Positions 44,392 to 52,279 of a stretch of DNA of 64,000 bases are shown here, piece by piece. Numbering within the stretch: the first letter of the stretch is position 1; each line of letters starts with the position of its first letter. The translations under genes were made by a program, and so were the position numbers. The notes below the pieces were generated by a model. That model was not told where the DNA came from, ran no database searches, and saw only the letters and a program-made list of their open reading frames with translations. The DNA comes from Bacteroidetes bacterium UBA2475 (GTDB lineage Bacteria; Bacteroidota; Bacteroidia; B-17B0; Aurantibacillaceae): positions 620,001-684,000 of the forward strand of contig DDPF01000012.1 of NCBI GenBank assembly GCA_002342065.1, in the 5' to 3' direction.

Positions 44392-45876
44392 ATGGCACAA
44401 CCAACAATAAAAACACTAGGCGAATTAAAACAAAGCAGTTATAAATTTTTAAGTATTAAAGATGAACTGCGCGAAAATTTAATTAAAAAACTTAAAAAGA
44501 AAGAACCCATATTCGATGGCATTTTTGGTTATGAAGAAACAGTAATTCCTGAATTGGAACGCGCGATTTTAAGCAGACATAATATTTTATTTTTAGGTTT
44601 GCGCGGTCAGGCTAAAACAAAAATGGCAAGGCAATTGGTAAATTTATTAGACGAGTATATTCCAGTTGTGGCCGGAAGTCCTTTAAATGATGATCCTTTA
44701 CAACCTATCTCCAATTTTGCTAAAAATTTAATTTCAGAAAAAGGAGATGCAACACCTATTAACTGGATCCATCGCAGCGATCGTTTTGCGGAGAAATTAG
44801 CAACGCCTGATGTAAGTGTCGCCGACCTTATTGGTGACCTTGATCCTATTAAAGCTGCTAATTTAAAATTATCCTTTGCTGATGAAAATGTTATTCATTA
44901 CGGATTAATTCCACGCAGTAATCGTTTTATTTTTGTAATTAACGAATTGCCGGATCTGCAAGCGCGTTTACAAGTTGCATTATTTAATATTCTACAAGAG
45001 GGCGATGTGCAGATCCGTGGATTTAATTTGCGCATCCCTTTAGACCTTCAATTTGTATTTACAGCAAATCCCGAAGATTATACGAATCGCGGAAGCATTG
45101 TAACGCCTTTAAAAGACAGAATTGGTTCCCAGATCTTAACGCACTATCCTAGGTCGATAGAACATTCAAAACAAATAACACAAGACCAGGCAAAATTAAA
45201 TGCGCAACAAAAACAAATTGAAATTCCGGAGATCTTAAAAAATCTCGTAGAGCAAATCGCTATTGAAGCGCGTACTAGTGAATTTGTAGATTCAAAAAGT
45301 GGCGTAAGCGCGCGTTTAACCATTAGCGCTTACGAAAGTTTAATAAGTGCCGCAGAATTACGTTTCTTGAAAAACAACCAACCCTACTCCTATGCAAGAA
45401 TAAGTGATCTTTATGGTGCCATTCCTGCCATTAACGGAAAAATAGAATTAGTTTATGAAGGCGAACAAGAAGGTCCGGCTGTAATTGCCCAAAATTTAAT
45501 TAGCCTTGCTATAAGAAATACTTTTGTAGAATTATTCCCCGATCCGGCAAAATTAAAACGTAAAAAAGAAAACTCAGATTATTCTGCCATCACCAACTGG
45601 TTTTCACAAAACAATATTTTAGATCTTTTGGATAACGAAAATGATAAAGTATATTCTTCTGCATTAACTATTGTTGATGGATTAGAAGACCTGATCAAAA
45701 AATACTATCCAAACGTAAAGGGTTCCGATAAATTTGTGTTAATGGAATTTGCCTTACACGGTTTGGCCGAGCATTCCTTATTAAGCAAAAATAAATTGGT
45801 AGATGGTGTTACTTTTAAAGATCTTTTTGGTTCTTTATTGAACCAGAATTTAAATTTTGATAAGGGAGAGAATTAA
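44392..45876 (+). CDS. MoxR/magnesium-chelatase-like AAA+ ATPase
   Basis: 494 residues. AAA+ core (~45-270): a Walker A variant GLRGQAKT in place of GxxGxGKT, Walker B-like FIFVINELPDL with Asn-Glu instead of Asp-Glu, LQVALFNILQEG, the sensor-1 region FTANPEDYTNRG and the arginine finger area DRIGSQILTHYP. The C-terminal third is helical. The altered Walker A/B residues are shared by this chelatase-like Bacteroidota subgroup as far as I recall, but leave activity uncertain. A purine-rich ~98-nt spacer separates it from the VWA gene. Confidence 0.83.
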   Translation: MAQPTIKTLGELKQSSYKFLSIKDELRENLIKKLKKKEPIFDGIFGYEETVIPELERAILSRHNILFLGLRGQAKTKMARQLVNLLDEYIPVVAGSPLNDDPLQPISNFAKNLISEKGDATPINWIHRSDRFAEKLATPDVSVADLIGDLDPIKAANLKLSFADENVIHYGLIPRSNRFIFVINELPDLQARLQVALFNILQEGDVQIRGFNLRIPLDLQFVFTANPEDYTNRGSIVTPLKDRIGSQILTHYPRSIEHSKQITQDQAKLNAQQKQIEIPEILKNLVEQIAIEARTSEFVDSKSGVSARLTISAYESLISAAELRFLKNNQPYSYARISDLYGAIPAINGKIELVYEGEQEGPAVIAQNLISLAIRNTFVELFPDPAKLKRKKENSDYSAITNWFSQNNILDLLDNENDKVYSSALTIVDGLEDLIKKYYPNVKGSDKFVLMEFALHGLAEHSLLSKNKLVDGVTFKDLFGSLLNQNLNFDKGEN

Positions 45877-45877
45877 A

Positions 45878-46369
45878 TTATTTAAAACTATCTCTTAAGC
45901 CTAGCATTTTAATAGCGGTAACAGCGGCTTCATCGCCTTTGTTACCGTGCTTACCACCCGCTCTGTCAATGGCTTGTTGTTGTGTATCTGGTGTTAGCAC
46001 ACCAAAAATAAAGGGAATATTATATTCTATATTGAGATCGGTAATTCCTTTAGCAACTGCATCGCAAATAAAATCAAAGTGACGCGTCTCACCTTGTATA
46101 ACACAACCTAAACAAATAATAGCATCCACATCTGTAGCTTCTGCCATATACTGCGCGCCTAACGTTAATTCAAAACTTCCTGGCACCTGGCGTATGATTA
46201 TATTCTCTTTTTTAGCGCCATTCGCAATCAGCGTGTTTACGGCTCCTTCTTTTAATGCATTAGTGATCTCATGATTCCATTCAGAATAAACAACACCAAA
46301 TTTAAAAGCTGCCGCATTTGGAATTTGACTTCCTTCACTTACCGATAAATTTTTGTTTACACTGCTCAT
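45878..46369 (-). CDS. ribH: 6,7-dimethyl-8-ribityllumazine synthase
   Basis: 163 residues, normal length. It has FGVVYSEWNHEIT (substrate-contacting Trp/Asn region), VPGSFELTLGAQ, CLGCVIQGETRHFDFICDA (catalytic His in the loop) and FGVLTPDTQQQAIDRAGGKHGNKGDEAA. It condenses 5-amino-6-ribitylamino-uracil with dihydroxybutanone phosphate in riboflavin synthesis and assembles into large shells. It converges with the AAA gene, with one base between stops. Confidence 0.95.
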   Translation of the reverse strand: MSSVNKNLSVSEGSQIPNAAAFKFGVVYSEWNHEITNALKEGAVNTLIANGAKKENIIIRQVPGSFELTLGAQYMAEATDVDAIICLGCVIQGETRHFDFICDAVAKGITDLNIEYNIPFIFGVLTPDTQQQAIDRAGGKHGNKGDEAAVTAIKMLGLRDSFK

Positions 46370-46380
46370 GGTTCTGAAAT

Positions 46381-46406
46381 AAAAAAGTCTGCCCGAAAGC
46401 AGACTC
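46381..46406 (-). terminator. Rho-independent terminator of the TPR gene
   Basis: AGTCTGC (46386-46392), 6-nt loop, GCAGACT (46399-46405). On the minus strand it is followed by T6, between the TPR membrane-protein gene and ribH. Confidence 0.85.
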
Positions 46407-46427
46407 TTAGTTAAATGTATTTAAGAA

Positions 46428-47198
46428 TTATAAATTACCTAAAGCTTTTACTTTAGCAATATCTCTTTCAATTTCTTTCCCTTCATTGCTCTTAGTATAT
46501 TCTTTTTGAATACGCTCATATAAAGCTAATGCTTCAGAAAAATTAGATTTTTGCTCGTAAGCAAATCCTGCTTTTTTCAAGTAGAAAGGAGTAGTAAAAC
46601 CATTGTTGCTTTTTTCAGCTGCTTTTAAATAAAATTTAATTGCTTCATCAACTTTATTTAATTCCATATGACAATCGCCAGTAGCTCCAATTGCAATAGG
46701 TGCAATTACTTCATCATCTCCATCGTATTTTTGTAAAAACTCAATTGCTTGCTCAAATTTTCCGGTACGTAAATAACAAATACCTGCACAGTAATTTGCT
46801 AGGCTACCAGTTTTTGTCATACTATACTCCTCTGCAATTGCTTCAAAACCCATTATAGTTTTTTGACCATCTGGGGACATAACAGTAACACCACCTTTTA
46901 ATGCAATATTAAAACTATCTGCTTCAAAATAATTTTGAGCCCAGAAAATTTCGTTAGAAGCTTCGTTCTCTTTTTCAGGTAAGTAGTACAATTTAAAAAA
47001 GCAAAAAGCACCAATAATAAGGGCTAATCCACCACCTACATAGGTGATCATCTTTTTATTTGTTTCGTAAAAAAGTTGAATGCCTTCTAAGCTAGGATCA
47101 ATAGTTTTGGGTGTTTCCTCTACTGTCTCTTCGGTAGTATCGTTCACCTCAGTGTTTTCAGTATTGTCTACAGTTGTTTCGTCTTTTAAATCAGCCAT
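46428..47198 (-). CDS. TPR-containing membrane protein
   Basis: 256 residues. An acidic N-terminal ~45 residues (cytoplasmic) precede one membrane span (~54-72, VGGGLALIIGAFCFFKLYYL) and at least three TPRs (GSLANYCAGICYLRTGKFEQAIEF, AIGATGDCHMELNKVDEAIKFYLK, GFAYEQKSNFSEALALYERI). This is the usual Bacteroidota protein encoded beside recF and ribH, similar in topology to YfgM; it may act in envelope protein quality control. Confidence 0.82.
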   Translation of the reverse strand: MADLKDETTVDNTENTEVNDTTEETVEETPKTIDPSLEGIQLFYETNKKMITYVGGGLALIIGAFCFFKLYYLPEKENEASNEIFWAQNYFEADSFNIALKGGVTVMSPDGQKTIMGFEAIAEEYSMTKTGSLANYCAGICYLRTGKFEQAIEFLQKYDGDDEVIAPIAIGATGDCHMELNKVDEAIKFYLKAAEKSNNGFTTPFYLKKAGFAYEQKSNFSEALALYERIQKEYTKSNEGKEIERDIAKVKALGNL

Positions 47199-47281
47199 TT
47201 ATGCGTAAAATTAGTCTGCAAAAATAGCTTTTTTTCCTTAAAAATCTAATTTGTAATTCAAAAAACCACCTAAAAAAGGCG

Positions 47282-47289
47282 TATTTTTG
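47282..47289 (+). promoter_or_regulatory. -7 promoter element of recF
   Basis: TATTTTTG is a perfect TAnnTTTG box ending nine bases before the recF ATG. The only TTTG upstream (47251-47254) is 27 bases away, which is longer than usual, so the -33 box is uncertain. Confidence 0.55.
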
Positions 47290-47298
47290 CTAAAATCC

Positions 47299-48408
47299 AT
47301 GTATTTAAAGCAACTTTCCATAATAAATTTCAAAAATTACGCTGAATTCGAAGGCCAGTTCTCTCAAAAGATCAATTGTTTTGTTGGAAATAATGGCATG
47401 GGAAAAACCAATTTGCTGGATGCAATTCACTACCTCTCGTTTTGTAAGAGCTTCTTTAATTCAATTGATAGTCAGAATATTATGCATAACGAAGGCTTCT
47501 TTGTGTTGCAGGGAAATTTTGAAAAAGACGGCGAACATACCGAAGTTTATTGCGGGTTAAAACGCAATCAAAAAAAGATCTTTAAAAAGAATAAAAAAGA
47601 ATACGAACGTTTAAGTGAACACATCGGACAATTTCCTTTGGTAATGATCTCGCCAAGTGACGCTGATCTTATAAACGGAAGCAGCGATATTCGCCGCAGA
47701 TTTTTAGATGGTATTATTTCGCAATATGATAAAGTTTATTTAGACAAATTGATTTCTTATACGCATGTTTTAAAACAACGTAATGCTTTATTAAAACAAT
47801 TTTATGAAAGTCGCACCTTTGATTCTGAAACAATTGAGATCTGGGATGACCAGTTAATTAATTATGGCAGATCAATTTTAGAGATACGCTTAAAATTCTT
47901 AAAACATTTTATTCCGCTTTTTAATTCACATTATCAATTTATAAGTGAGAGTAAAGAAGAGGTTGCTTTACATTACGAAAATAGTTTAGGCGAAAAAGAT
48001 TTTAAAACTGCCATTATTACTTCATTGGCGCGCGACAGGGCTGTACATTACACAACCGTTGGTCCGCATAAAGATGATCTTGAGTTTACATTGGATGGTT
48101 TTAGTTTAAAAAAATTCGCTTCACAAGGACAACAAAAATCTTATTTGCTTGCATTAAAATTAGCGCAATTTGAATTTATTAAAGAACAAAAAAATACAAA
48201 GCCTTTATTGTTATTGGATGACGTGTATGATAAATTAGATGAAGAGCGTTTCACCAAATTATTAGAAATGGTTAGCGGCGATAGTTTTGGACAGGTGTTT
48301 ATTACCGATACACATCCTGAACGGATAGAACATTTATTGAACAAAAAACAAATTGAAAATAAAATTTTTATTGTTGGACAGGGAAGCGCTAAACTAATAG
48401 AGACCTAA
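47299..48408 (+). CDS. recF: DNA replication and repair protein RecF
   Basis: The ATG at 47299 is used; the open frame reaches TTG 47287 inside the -7 box. The protein is 369 residues. The N-terminal LKQLSIINFKNY, Walker A GNNGMGKT (residues 30-37), HYLSFCKSFF, the signature SQGQQKSYLLALKLAQ and Walker B PLLLLDDVYDKLD are all RecF-type. It loads RecA at gaps with RecO/RecR. It overlaps the end of the convergent lipoprotein gene by four bases. Confidence 0.95.
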   Translation: MYLKQLSIINFKNYAEFEGQFSQKINCFVGNNGMGKTNLLDAIHYLSFCKSFFNSIDSQNIMHNEGFFVLQGNFEKDGEHTEVYCGLKRNQKKIFKKNKKEYERLSEHIGQFPLVMISPSDADLINGSSDIRRRFLDGIISQYDKVYLDKLISYTHVLKQRNALLKQFYESRTFDSETIEIWDDQLINYGRSILEIRLKFLKHFIPLFNSHYQFISESKEEVALHYENSLGEKDFKTAIITSLARDRAVHYTTVGPHKDDLEFTLDGFSLKKFASQGQQKSYLLALKLAQFEFIKEQKNTKPLLLLDDVYDKLDEERFTKLLEMVSGDSFGQVFITDTHPERIEHLLNKKQIENKIFIVGQGSAKLIET

Positions 48409-49175
48409 TCGATCCTTTTCATTTCTTCAATTTTTTTCTCGTCAGCATCATAATACCATTTTGCAATATTTATTACGAGTCCTATAGAAGAAAAATTATT
48501 AGCTTGTTTAATATCATGAGGAGTCATGTTGAGAGTTAAACCATATTGCAATTGTAATTTTACAAATTTATAACCGCCTCTTATAGTAACTGCTGGTTCG
48601 GCAAACATAAACATTGGTCCTATTAAATTATTATTATCCAGGTAATCATTCTTTAATTCATTCTCCGGATAATTTTGTTGACTAAAGCTGGTATACTTAA
48701 CCGTAGAAATTCGTGAACTTATTATTGCATCAAAGTATTTTGTTTTATAACCAAAATCCGGTTGAATGAACATTTTAGTTGCGTCAGCATCAAAATAAGC
48801 GAGGTAAGAATTATTGTTGTTATCAGTAAATGTTTGTTGTTTAGAAACCCTTCCCACCCCGCCTCCAACAAAACCTTCAAAAATAAAATCGTTTTTAAGC
48901 GGTTGGTAATATCCTATACCCGCTTCACCAAGGATACCACTGTGCTGATAATCATTGCCGACTTTATAATTCATATAAAAACCATTGGCAATAATACCAA
49001 AGTTCTTTCCTAAGGCAACAGCAGCCTGAAGATCATTTTGTGTAATACTGACTTGCACCTCCCCTTTTTCTTTTAATAAAGGTGCGTTTACCGCATTAGA
49101 AACATACATTTGAGTAGTACATGAATTTAGAATGAATACTGCTATAGTTGAGGAAAGTAAAATTATCTTTTTCAT
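48405..49175 (-). CDS. Outer-membrane-associated lipoprotein, beta-barrel-like
   Basis: The start is set at ATG 49175 (MKKIILLSSTIAVFILNSC), which gives a proper lipoprotein signal with Cys19; the frame continues upstream to 49331 but that part is not protein-like. The mature ~235 residues show alternating strands typical of outer-membrane barrels (ILGEAGIGYYQPLKNDFIFEGFVGGGVGR, LQLQYGLTLNM) and end with a charged helix. Function unknown. Confidence 0.72.
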   Translation of the reverse strand: MKKIILLSSTIAVFILNSCTTQMYVSNAVNAPLLKEKGEVQVSITQNDLQAAVALGKNFGIIANGFYMNYKVGNDYQHSGILGEAGIGYYQPLKNDFIFEGFVGGGVGRVSKQQTFTDNNNNSYLAYFDADATKMFIQPDFGYKTKYFDAIISSRISTVKYTSFSQQNYPENELKNDYLDNNNLIGPMFMFAEPAVTIRGGYKFVKLQLQYGLTLNMTPHDIKQANNFSSIGLVINIAKWYYDADEKKIEEMKRID

Positions 49176-49229
49176 AGCCCTGATCTTTGTGAGATAATAT
49201 GGGAATTGTATGCCAGCTGAATGAACTGA

Positions 49230-49264
49230 TATAAAACAAAACGGGATAATTAAACCCCGTTTTG
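49230..49264 (-). terminator. Rho-independent terminator of the twin lipoproteins
   Basis: CAAAACGGG (49237-49245) pairs with CCCGTTTTG (49256-49264); on the minus strand the stem is followed by TTTTAT. It lies 45 nt past the stop at 49309. Confidence 0.75.
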
Positions 49265-49308
49265 TTTTGCAATGTGTGTAAAAAATATTGTCCGTAGAAT
49301 TAATTCCC

Positions 49309-49812
49309 CTAAAATACAGCTGAAAGTACAAAAATGATTAGGACAATAAATATTACTACCAGTATGATCCATAATGCCGTGGCAAATGCGCTTCCAATAA
49401 AACCTTCTCTTTTTACCTTTTCTTTAACAGCCTTTTGAGATCTTACAGTTGTTTTAGAATCATCCGCATATACTGTTTCTTCTGCAGTAACAGATTCTGC
49501 TGTATTGCTGTTTAGATCGTAAACTTTACGATCTGGTTTTAAGAATGTTTCTCTTAATGTTGAGAACCCTGAAGCGATCAATGTTACCGGTGTTACTGGT
49601 GTTTTTTCAACCTTAGCTTCTACTATCTCCGTTGGCGCTGTTGGTTGTATTTTTTCAGCCGGAATTGTTTTTTGTGCAACTACTCGCTCGTTCGTAGATT
49701 TTTTTTGAGATGCATGTCCGTAATTGGTATAACGTTGGGTTGTAAACTTATTGCTTTTGCAACCTGTTAAAATAATTAACGCAATTAATGGTAAGTAAAT
49801 AAATGTTTTCAT
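49309..49812 (-). CDS. Lipoprotein with C-terminal membrane span (twin 1)
   Basis: 167 residues. The lipobox IILTGC places the lipidated Cys at ~18; KFTTQRYTNYGHAS follows and is shared with the twin upstream. The middle is low-complexity Thr/Pro/Val/Glu-rich. The last 25 residues are strongly hydrophobic (LWIILVVIFIVLIIFVLSAVF), an unusual second anchor. Function unknown. Confidence 0.72.
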   Translation of the reverse strand: MKTFIYLPLIALIILTGCKSNKFTTQRYTNYGHASQKKSTNERVVAQKTIPAEKIQPTAPTEIVEAKVEKTPVTPVTLIASGFSTLRETFLKPDRKVYDLNSNTAESVTAEETVYADDSKTTVRSQKAVKEKVKREGFIGSAFATALWIILVVIFIVLIIFVLSAVF

Positions 49813-49852
49813 GTTTTTAAGTTTTATATTTTTACTATTAAGACCTCAAAAG

Positions 49853-50326
49853 CTATGCCAGTGCGGCTATTATAAGTATAACGCCCACAACAACAGCTAG
49901 TATAACTATCCAAAGCACTATTTTTAAAACTGTACCTATTACTTTTTGGGCTGCTTCCTTTTTTTCCTGGGAAGTTTTTTTTGACTTATTAACTTGCTTT
50001 AAATCTTCTGTATTTAATGTTTCAGACTTTGTCAACTTCAAACCTGTTGGATAGATTTGAACAGCAATGCGTTCTAAAATATTTTCTTTGATAGAAGAAT
50101 TTGAACTGGCTGAAACAGGTTCTGTTTCAACATTTTTTACAAGTTCTGTTTCAGGATTATTCTCTGCGCTAACCGGCGCTTGTGTTTTTACAATTGCTTT
50201 TTCTGTATGGTTTGTTTTATGTGAAGCGTGTGCGAATTTTGTATAACGCTGTGTCATAAAGGAATTTCCTTTACAGCCGCTTAATACAACAATGGCAACA
50301 AGCGATAGGTAAATTAATTTTTTCAT
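49853..50326 (-). CDS. Lipoprotein with C-terminal membrane span (twin 2)
   Basis: 157 residues, paralog of the next gene on this strand: lipobox VVLSGC, then SFMTQRYTKFAHAS, a Ser/Glu/Val-rich middle, a basic stretch (KKTSQEKKEAAQK) and a terminal hydrophobic helix (IVLWIVILAVVVGVILIIAALA). The two genes are 40 bp apart and likely one operon ending at 49237. Confidence 0.72.
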   Translation of the reverse strand: MKKLIYLSLVAIVVLSGCKGNSFMTQRYTKFAHASHKTNHTEKAIVKTQAPVSAENNPETELVKNVETEPVSASSNSSIKENILERIAVQIYPTGLKLTKSETLNTEDLKQVNKSKKTSQEKKEAAQKVIGTVLKIVLWIVILAVVVGVILIIAALA

Positions 50327-50374
50327 GTTTACTCATTTTATAAGTAAACGTCAAAACCTATGCCAATAAAAAAA

Positions 50375-50471
50375 GCCACAGATTACGCAGATTTCACAGA
50401 ATCATTAATAAGAGTAATTTTTTATAGATAAAAAATTGTGGGAATCCGCGAAAATTTGTGAAATCTGTGGC
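50375..50471. repeat. Dispersed inverted repeat (GCCACAGATT family), copy 2
   Basis: Terminal GCCACAGATT (50375-50384) is perfectly complementary to AATCTGTGGC (50462-50471). The interior carries further ATTTCACA/TTTGTGAAAT and GATTACGC/CCGCG pairs. It lies 12 bp after the asnS stop codon. Confidence 0.8.
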
Positions 50472-50483
50472 AAAAATATCCGG

Positions 50484-51917
50484 TTAAAACTCACAATTTT
50501 TAGGGGTACGGGGAAAAGGAATCACATCACGAATATTTGTCATACCGGTTATAAATAACACCAAACGCTCAAACCCAAGACCAAAGCCTGCGTGCGGGCA
50601 AGTACCAAAACGTCTTGTATCCAAATACCATGATAATTCTTCAACTGGGATACCCATTTCTTTCATGCGTGTTTCCAATTTATCCAAACGTTCTTCACGC
50701 TGACTTCCGCCAACTATTTCGCCAATACCGGGAAATAAAATATCCATAGCGGCAACGGTTTTTCCATCATCATTCTGGCGCATATAAAAAGATTTGATCT
50801 CTTTTGGGTAGTCGGTTAAGATAACAGGTTTCTTAAAATGTTTCTCCACTAAATAACGCTCGTGTTCACTTTGCAGATCAACACCCCATTTATCCACCAA
50901 ATAAGTAAATTTCTTTTTCTTGTTATGGTTACTCTCTCTTAATATCTCAATAGCTTGCGTATATGTAACACGTTCAAAATTATTATCGATACAGAATTTT
51001 AATTTATCCAATAATGATAATTCACTGCGTTCGTTCTGTGGTTTTTGTTTTTCTTCCTCTTCTAAGCGCTGCGATAAAAATTCAATGTCCTCTAAATTAT
51101 TTTCTAAAGCATGCTTAATAATATATTGCAACATTTCTTCAGCAAGATCCATGTTATCTTTCAACTCATAAAAAGCCATTTCAGGCTCTATCATCCAGAA
51201 CTCAGCTAAGTGACGTGTTGTATTACTATTTTCCGCTCTAAAAGTTGGTCCAAAAGTATAAATGTCGCTAAAGGCCATCGCTGCTAACTCACCTTCCAAC
51301 TGACCGGAAACAGTGAGGTTTACTGACTTCCCAAAGAAATCCTGTTTGTGATCTACCTTCCCTGCTTCATCTTTAGGAATGTTGTTCAGATCAAAATTGG
51401 TAACATGAAAAGTTTCACCAGCCCCTTCAGCATCACTTGCAGAAATAATTGGTGTGTGTATATATAAAAAACCTTTTTCGTTAAAGAATTTATGTACAGC
51501 AAATGCTAAAGAGTTACGCACACGGAATACGGCACCAAAAGTATTAGTACGAAAACGTAAATGTGCTATCTCGCGTAAAAATTCGAGGCTGTGTTTTTTT
51601 GGCTGTAGAGGATATTTTTCAGCATCGCTATCACCAATTATCTCAACAGATGTAGCTTTTACTTCTACTGTTTGCCCTTTACCCTGCGAAGCAATTAAAG
51701 TTCCGGTAGCACTAATAGCGGCTCCGGTAGTGATTCGTTTTAAGATCTCCTCGGGTGTATTTGTAAAATCAACTACAATTTGTAAATTATTATTTGTAGA
51801 CCCGTCGTTTAAAGCAATAAAAGAATTGTTCCTGAATGTACGCACCCAACCCTTAACCGTAATTGTTTGGTTGGTGGGTGTTGTTTTTAAAATGTCTTTG
51901 ATCCTAACGCGTGTCAT
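50484..51917 (-). CDS. asnS: Asparaginyl-tRNA synthetase
   Basis: 477 residues, class II synthetase of the Asp/Asn/Lys group. An N-terminal OB-fold (VKGWVRTFRNNSFIALNDGS) binds the anticodon. Motif 2 is GPTFRAENSNTTRHLAEFWMIEPEMAF and motif 3 is GLGFERLVLFITGMTNIRDVIPFPRTP. The 'GAGETFHVT' segment and the PRTPKNCEF end fit AsnS rather than AspS. It charges tRNA-Asn in the cytoplasm. Inverted repeats of the same family lie immediately on both sides. Confidence 0.95.
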   Translation of the reverse strand: MTRVRIKDILKTTPTNQTITVKGWVRTFRNNSFIALNDGSTNNNLQIVVDFTNTPEEILKRITTGAAISATGTLIASQGKGQTVEVKATSVEIIGDSDAEKYPLQPKKHSLEFLREIAHLRFRTNTFGAVFRVRNSLAFAVHKFFNEKGFLYIHTPIISASDAEGAGETFHVTNFDLNNIPKDEAGKVDHKQDFFGKSVNLTVSGQLEGELAAMAFSDIYTFGPTFRAENSNTTRHLAEFWMIEPEMAFYELKDNMDLAEEMLQYIIKHALENNLEDIEFLSQRLEEEEKQKPQNERSELSLLDKLKFCIDNNFERVTYTQAIEILRESNHNKKKKFTYLVDKWGVDLQSEHERYLVEKHFKKPVILTDYPKEIKSFYMRQNDDGKTVAAMDILFPGIGEIVGGSQREERLDKLETRMKEMGIPVEELSWYLDTRRFGTCPHAGFGLGFERLVLFITGMTNIRDVIPFPRTPKNCEF

Positions 51918-51977
51918 AATAATTTTTAATTGAGACGGTAAATTTAAGAAGATTTAGTGATCTACCCTATAAATTTT

Positions 51978-52040
51978 GCCACAGATTTCACTGATAACGC
52001 AGATTATATTTTAATTTGTGAAATCTGCGAAATCTGTGGC
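51978..52040. repeat. Dispersed inverted repeat (GCCACAGATT family), copy 3
   Basis: GCCACAGATTTC (51978-51989) pairs perfectly with GAAATCTGTGGC (52029-52040). An inner GCAGATT / AATCTGC pair is also present. The last base overlaps the stop codon of the small gene at 52040. Confidence 0.8.
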
Positions 52041-52279
52041 TACTTTTTACTTTGTAAATACTCTTCCTCTGTGATCTCCAGCGCCATTTCAGTATAATTA
52101 AATACCAGGTCGCGAATAAAGACCATCTCGGGATACTGCGTAGCTTTAGTTTGTTTGACAATTTTTTTGCTGCCAATTATTTGAATTTCTTCAAAAAGAT
52201 CAGCCTGTATAATTTTAAAATAACTCTTGTTATTTTTATACTTACGGTAAACCGGAAAGTTTATATCTTTAAAATCCAT
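52040..52279 (-). CDS. Small conserved-looking protein of unknown function
   Basis: 79 residues: MDFKDINFPVYRKYKNNKSYFKI ... YTEMALEITEEEYLQSKK. There is no signal peptide. The regular alternation and charged ends look like a real small cytoplasmic protein. Its ATG (52279-52277, minus strand) overlaps the ATG of the divergent AddB-like gene (52278-52280) within CCATGG, so neither has an upstream leader free of the other's coding sequence. Confidence 0.62.
   Translation of the reverse strand: MDFKDINFPVYRKYKNNKSYFKIIQADLFEEIQIIGSKKIVKQTKATQYPEMVFIRDLVFNYTEMALEITEEEYLQSKK

Noticed and set aside
49176..49331. 52-residue N-terminal extension of the lipoprotein at 48405
   Set aside because: ATG 49175 gives a standard lipoprotein signal; the extension has no protein-like pattern and is intergenic.
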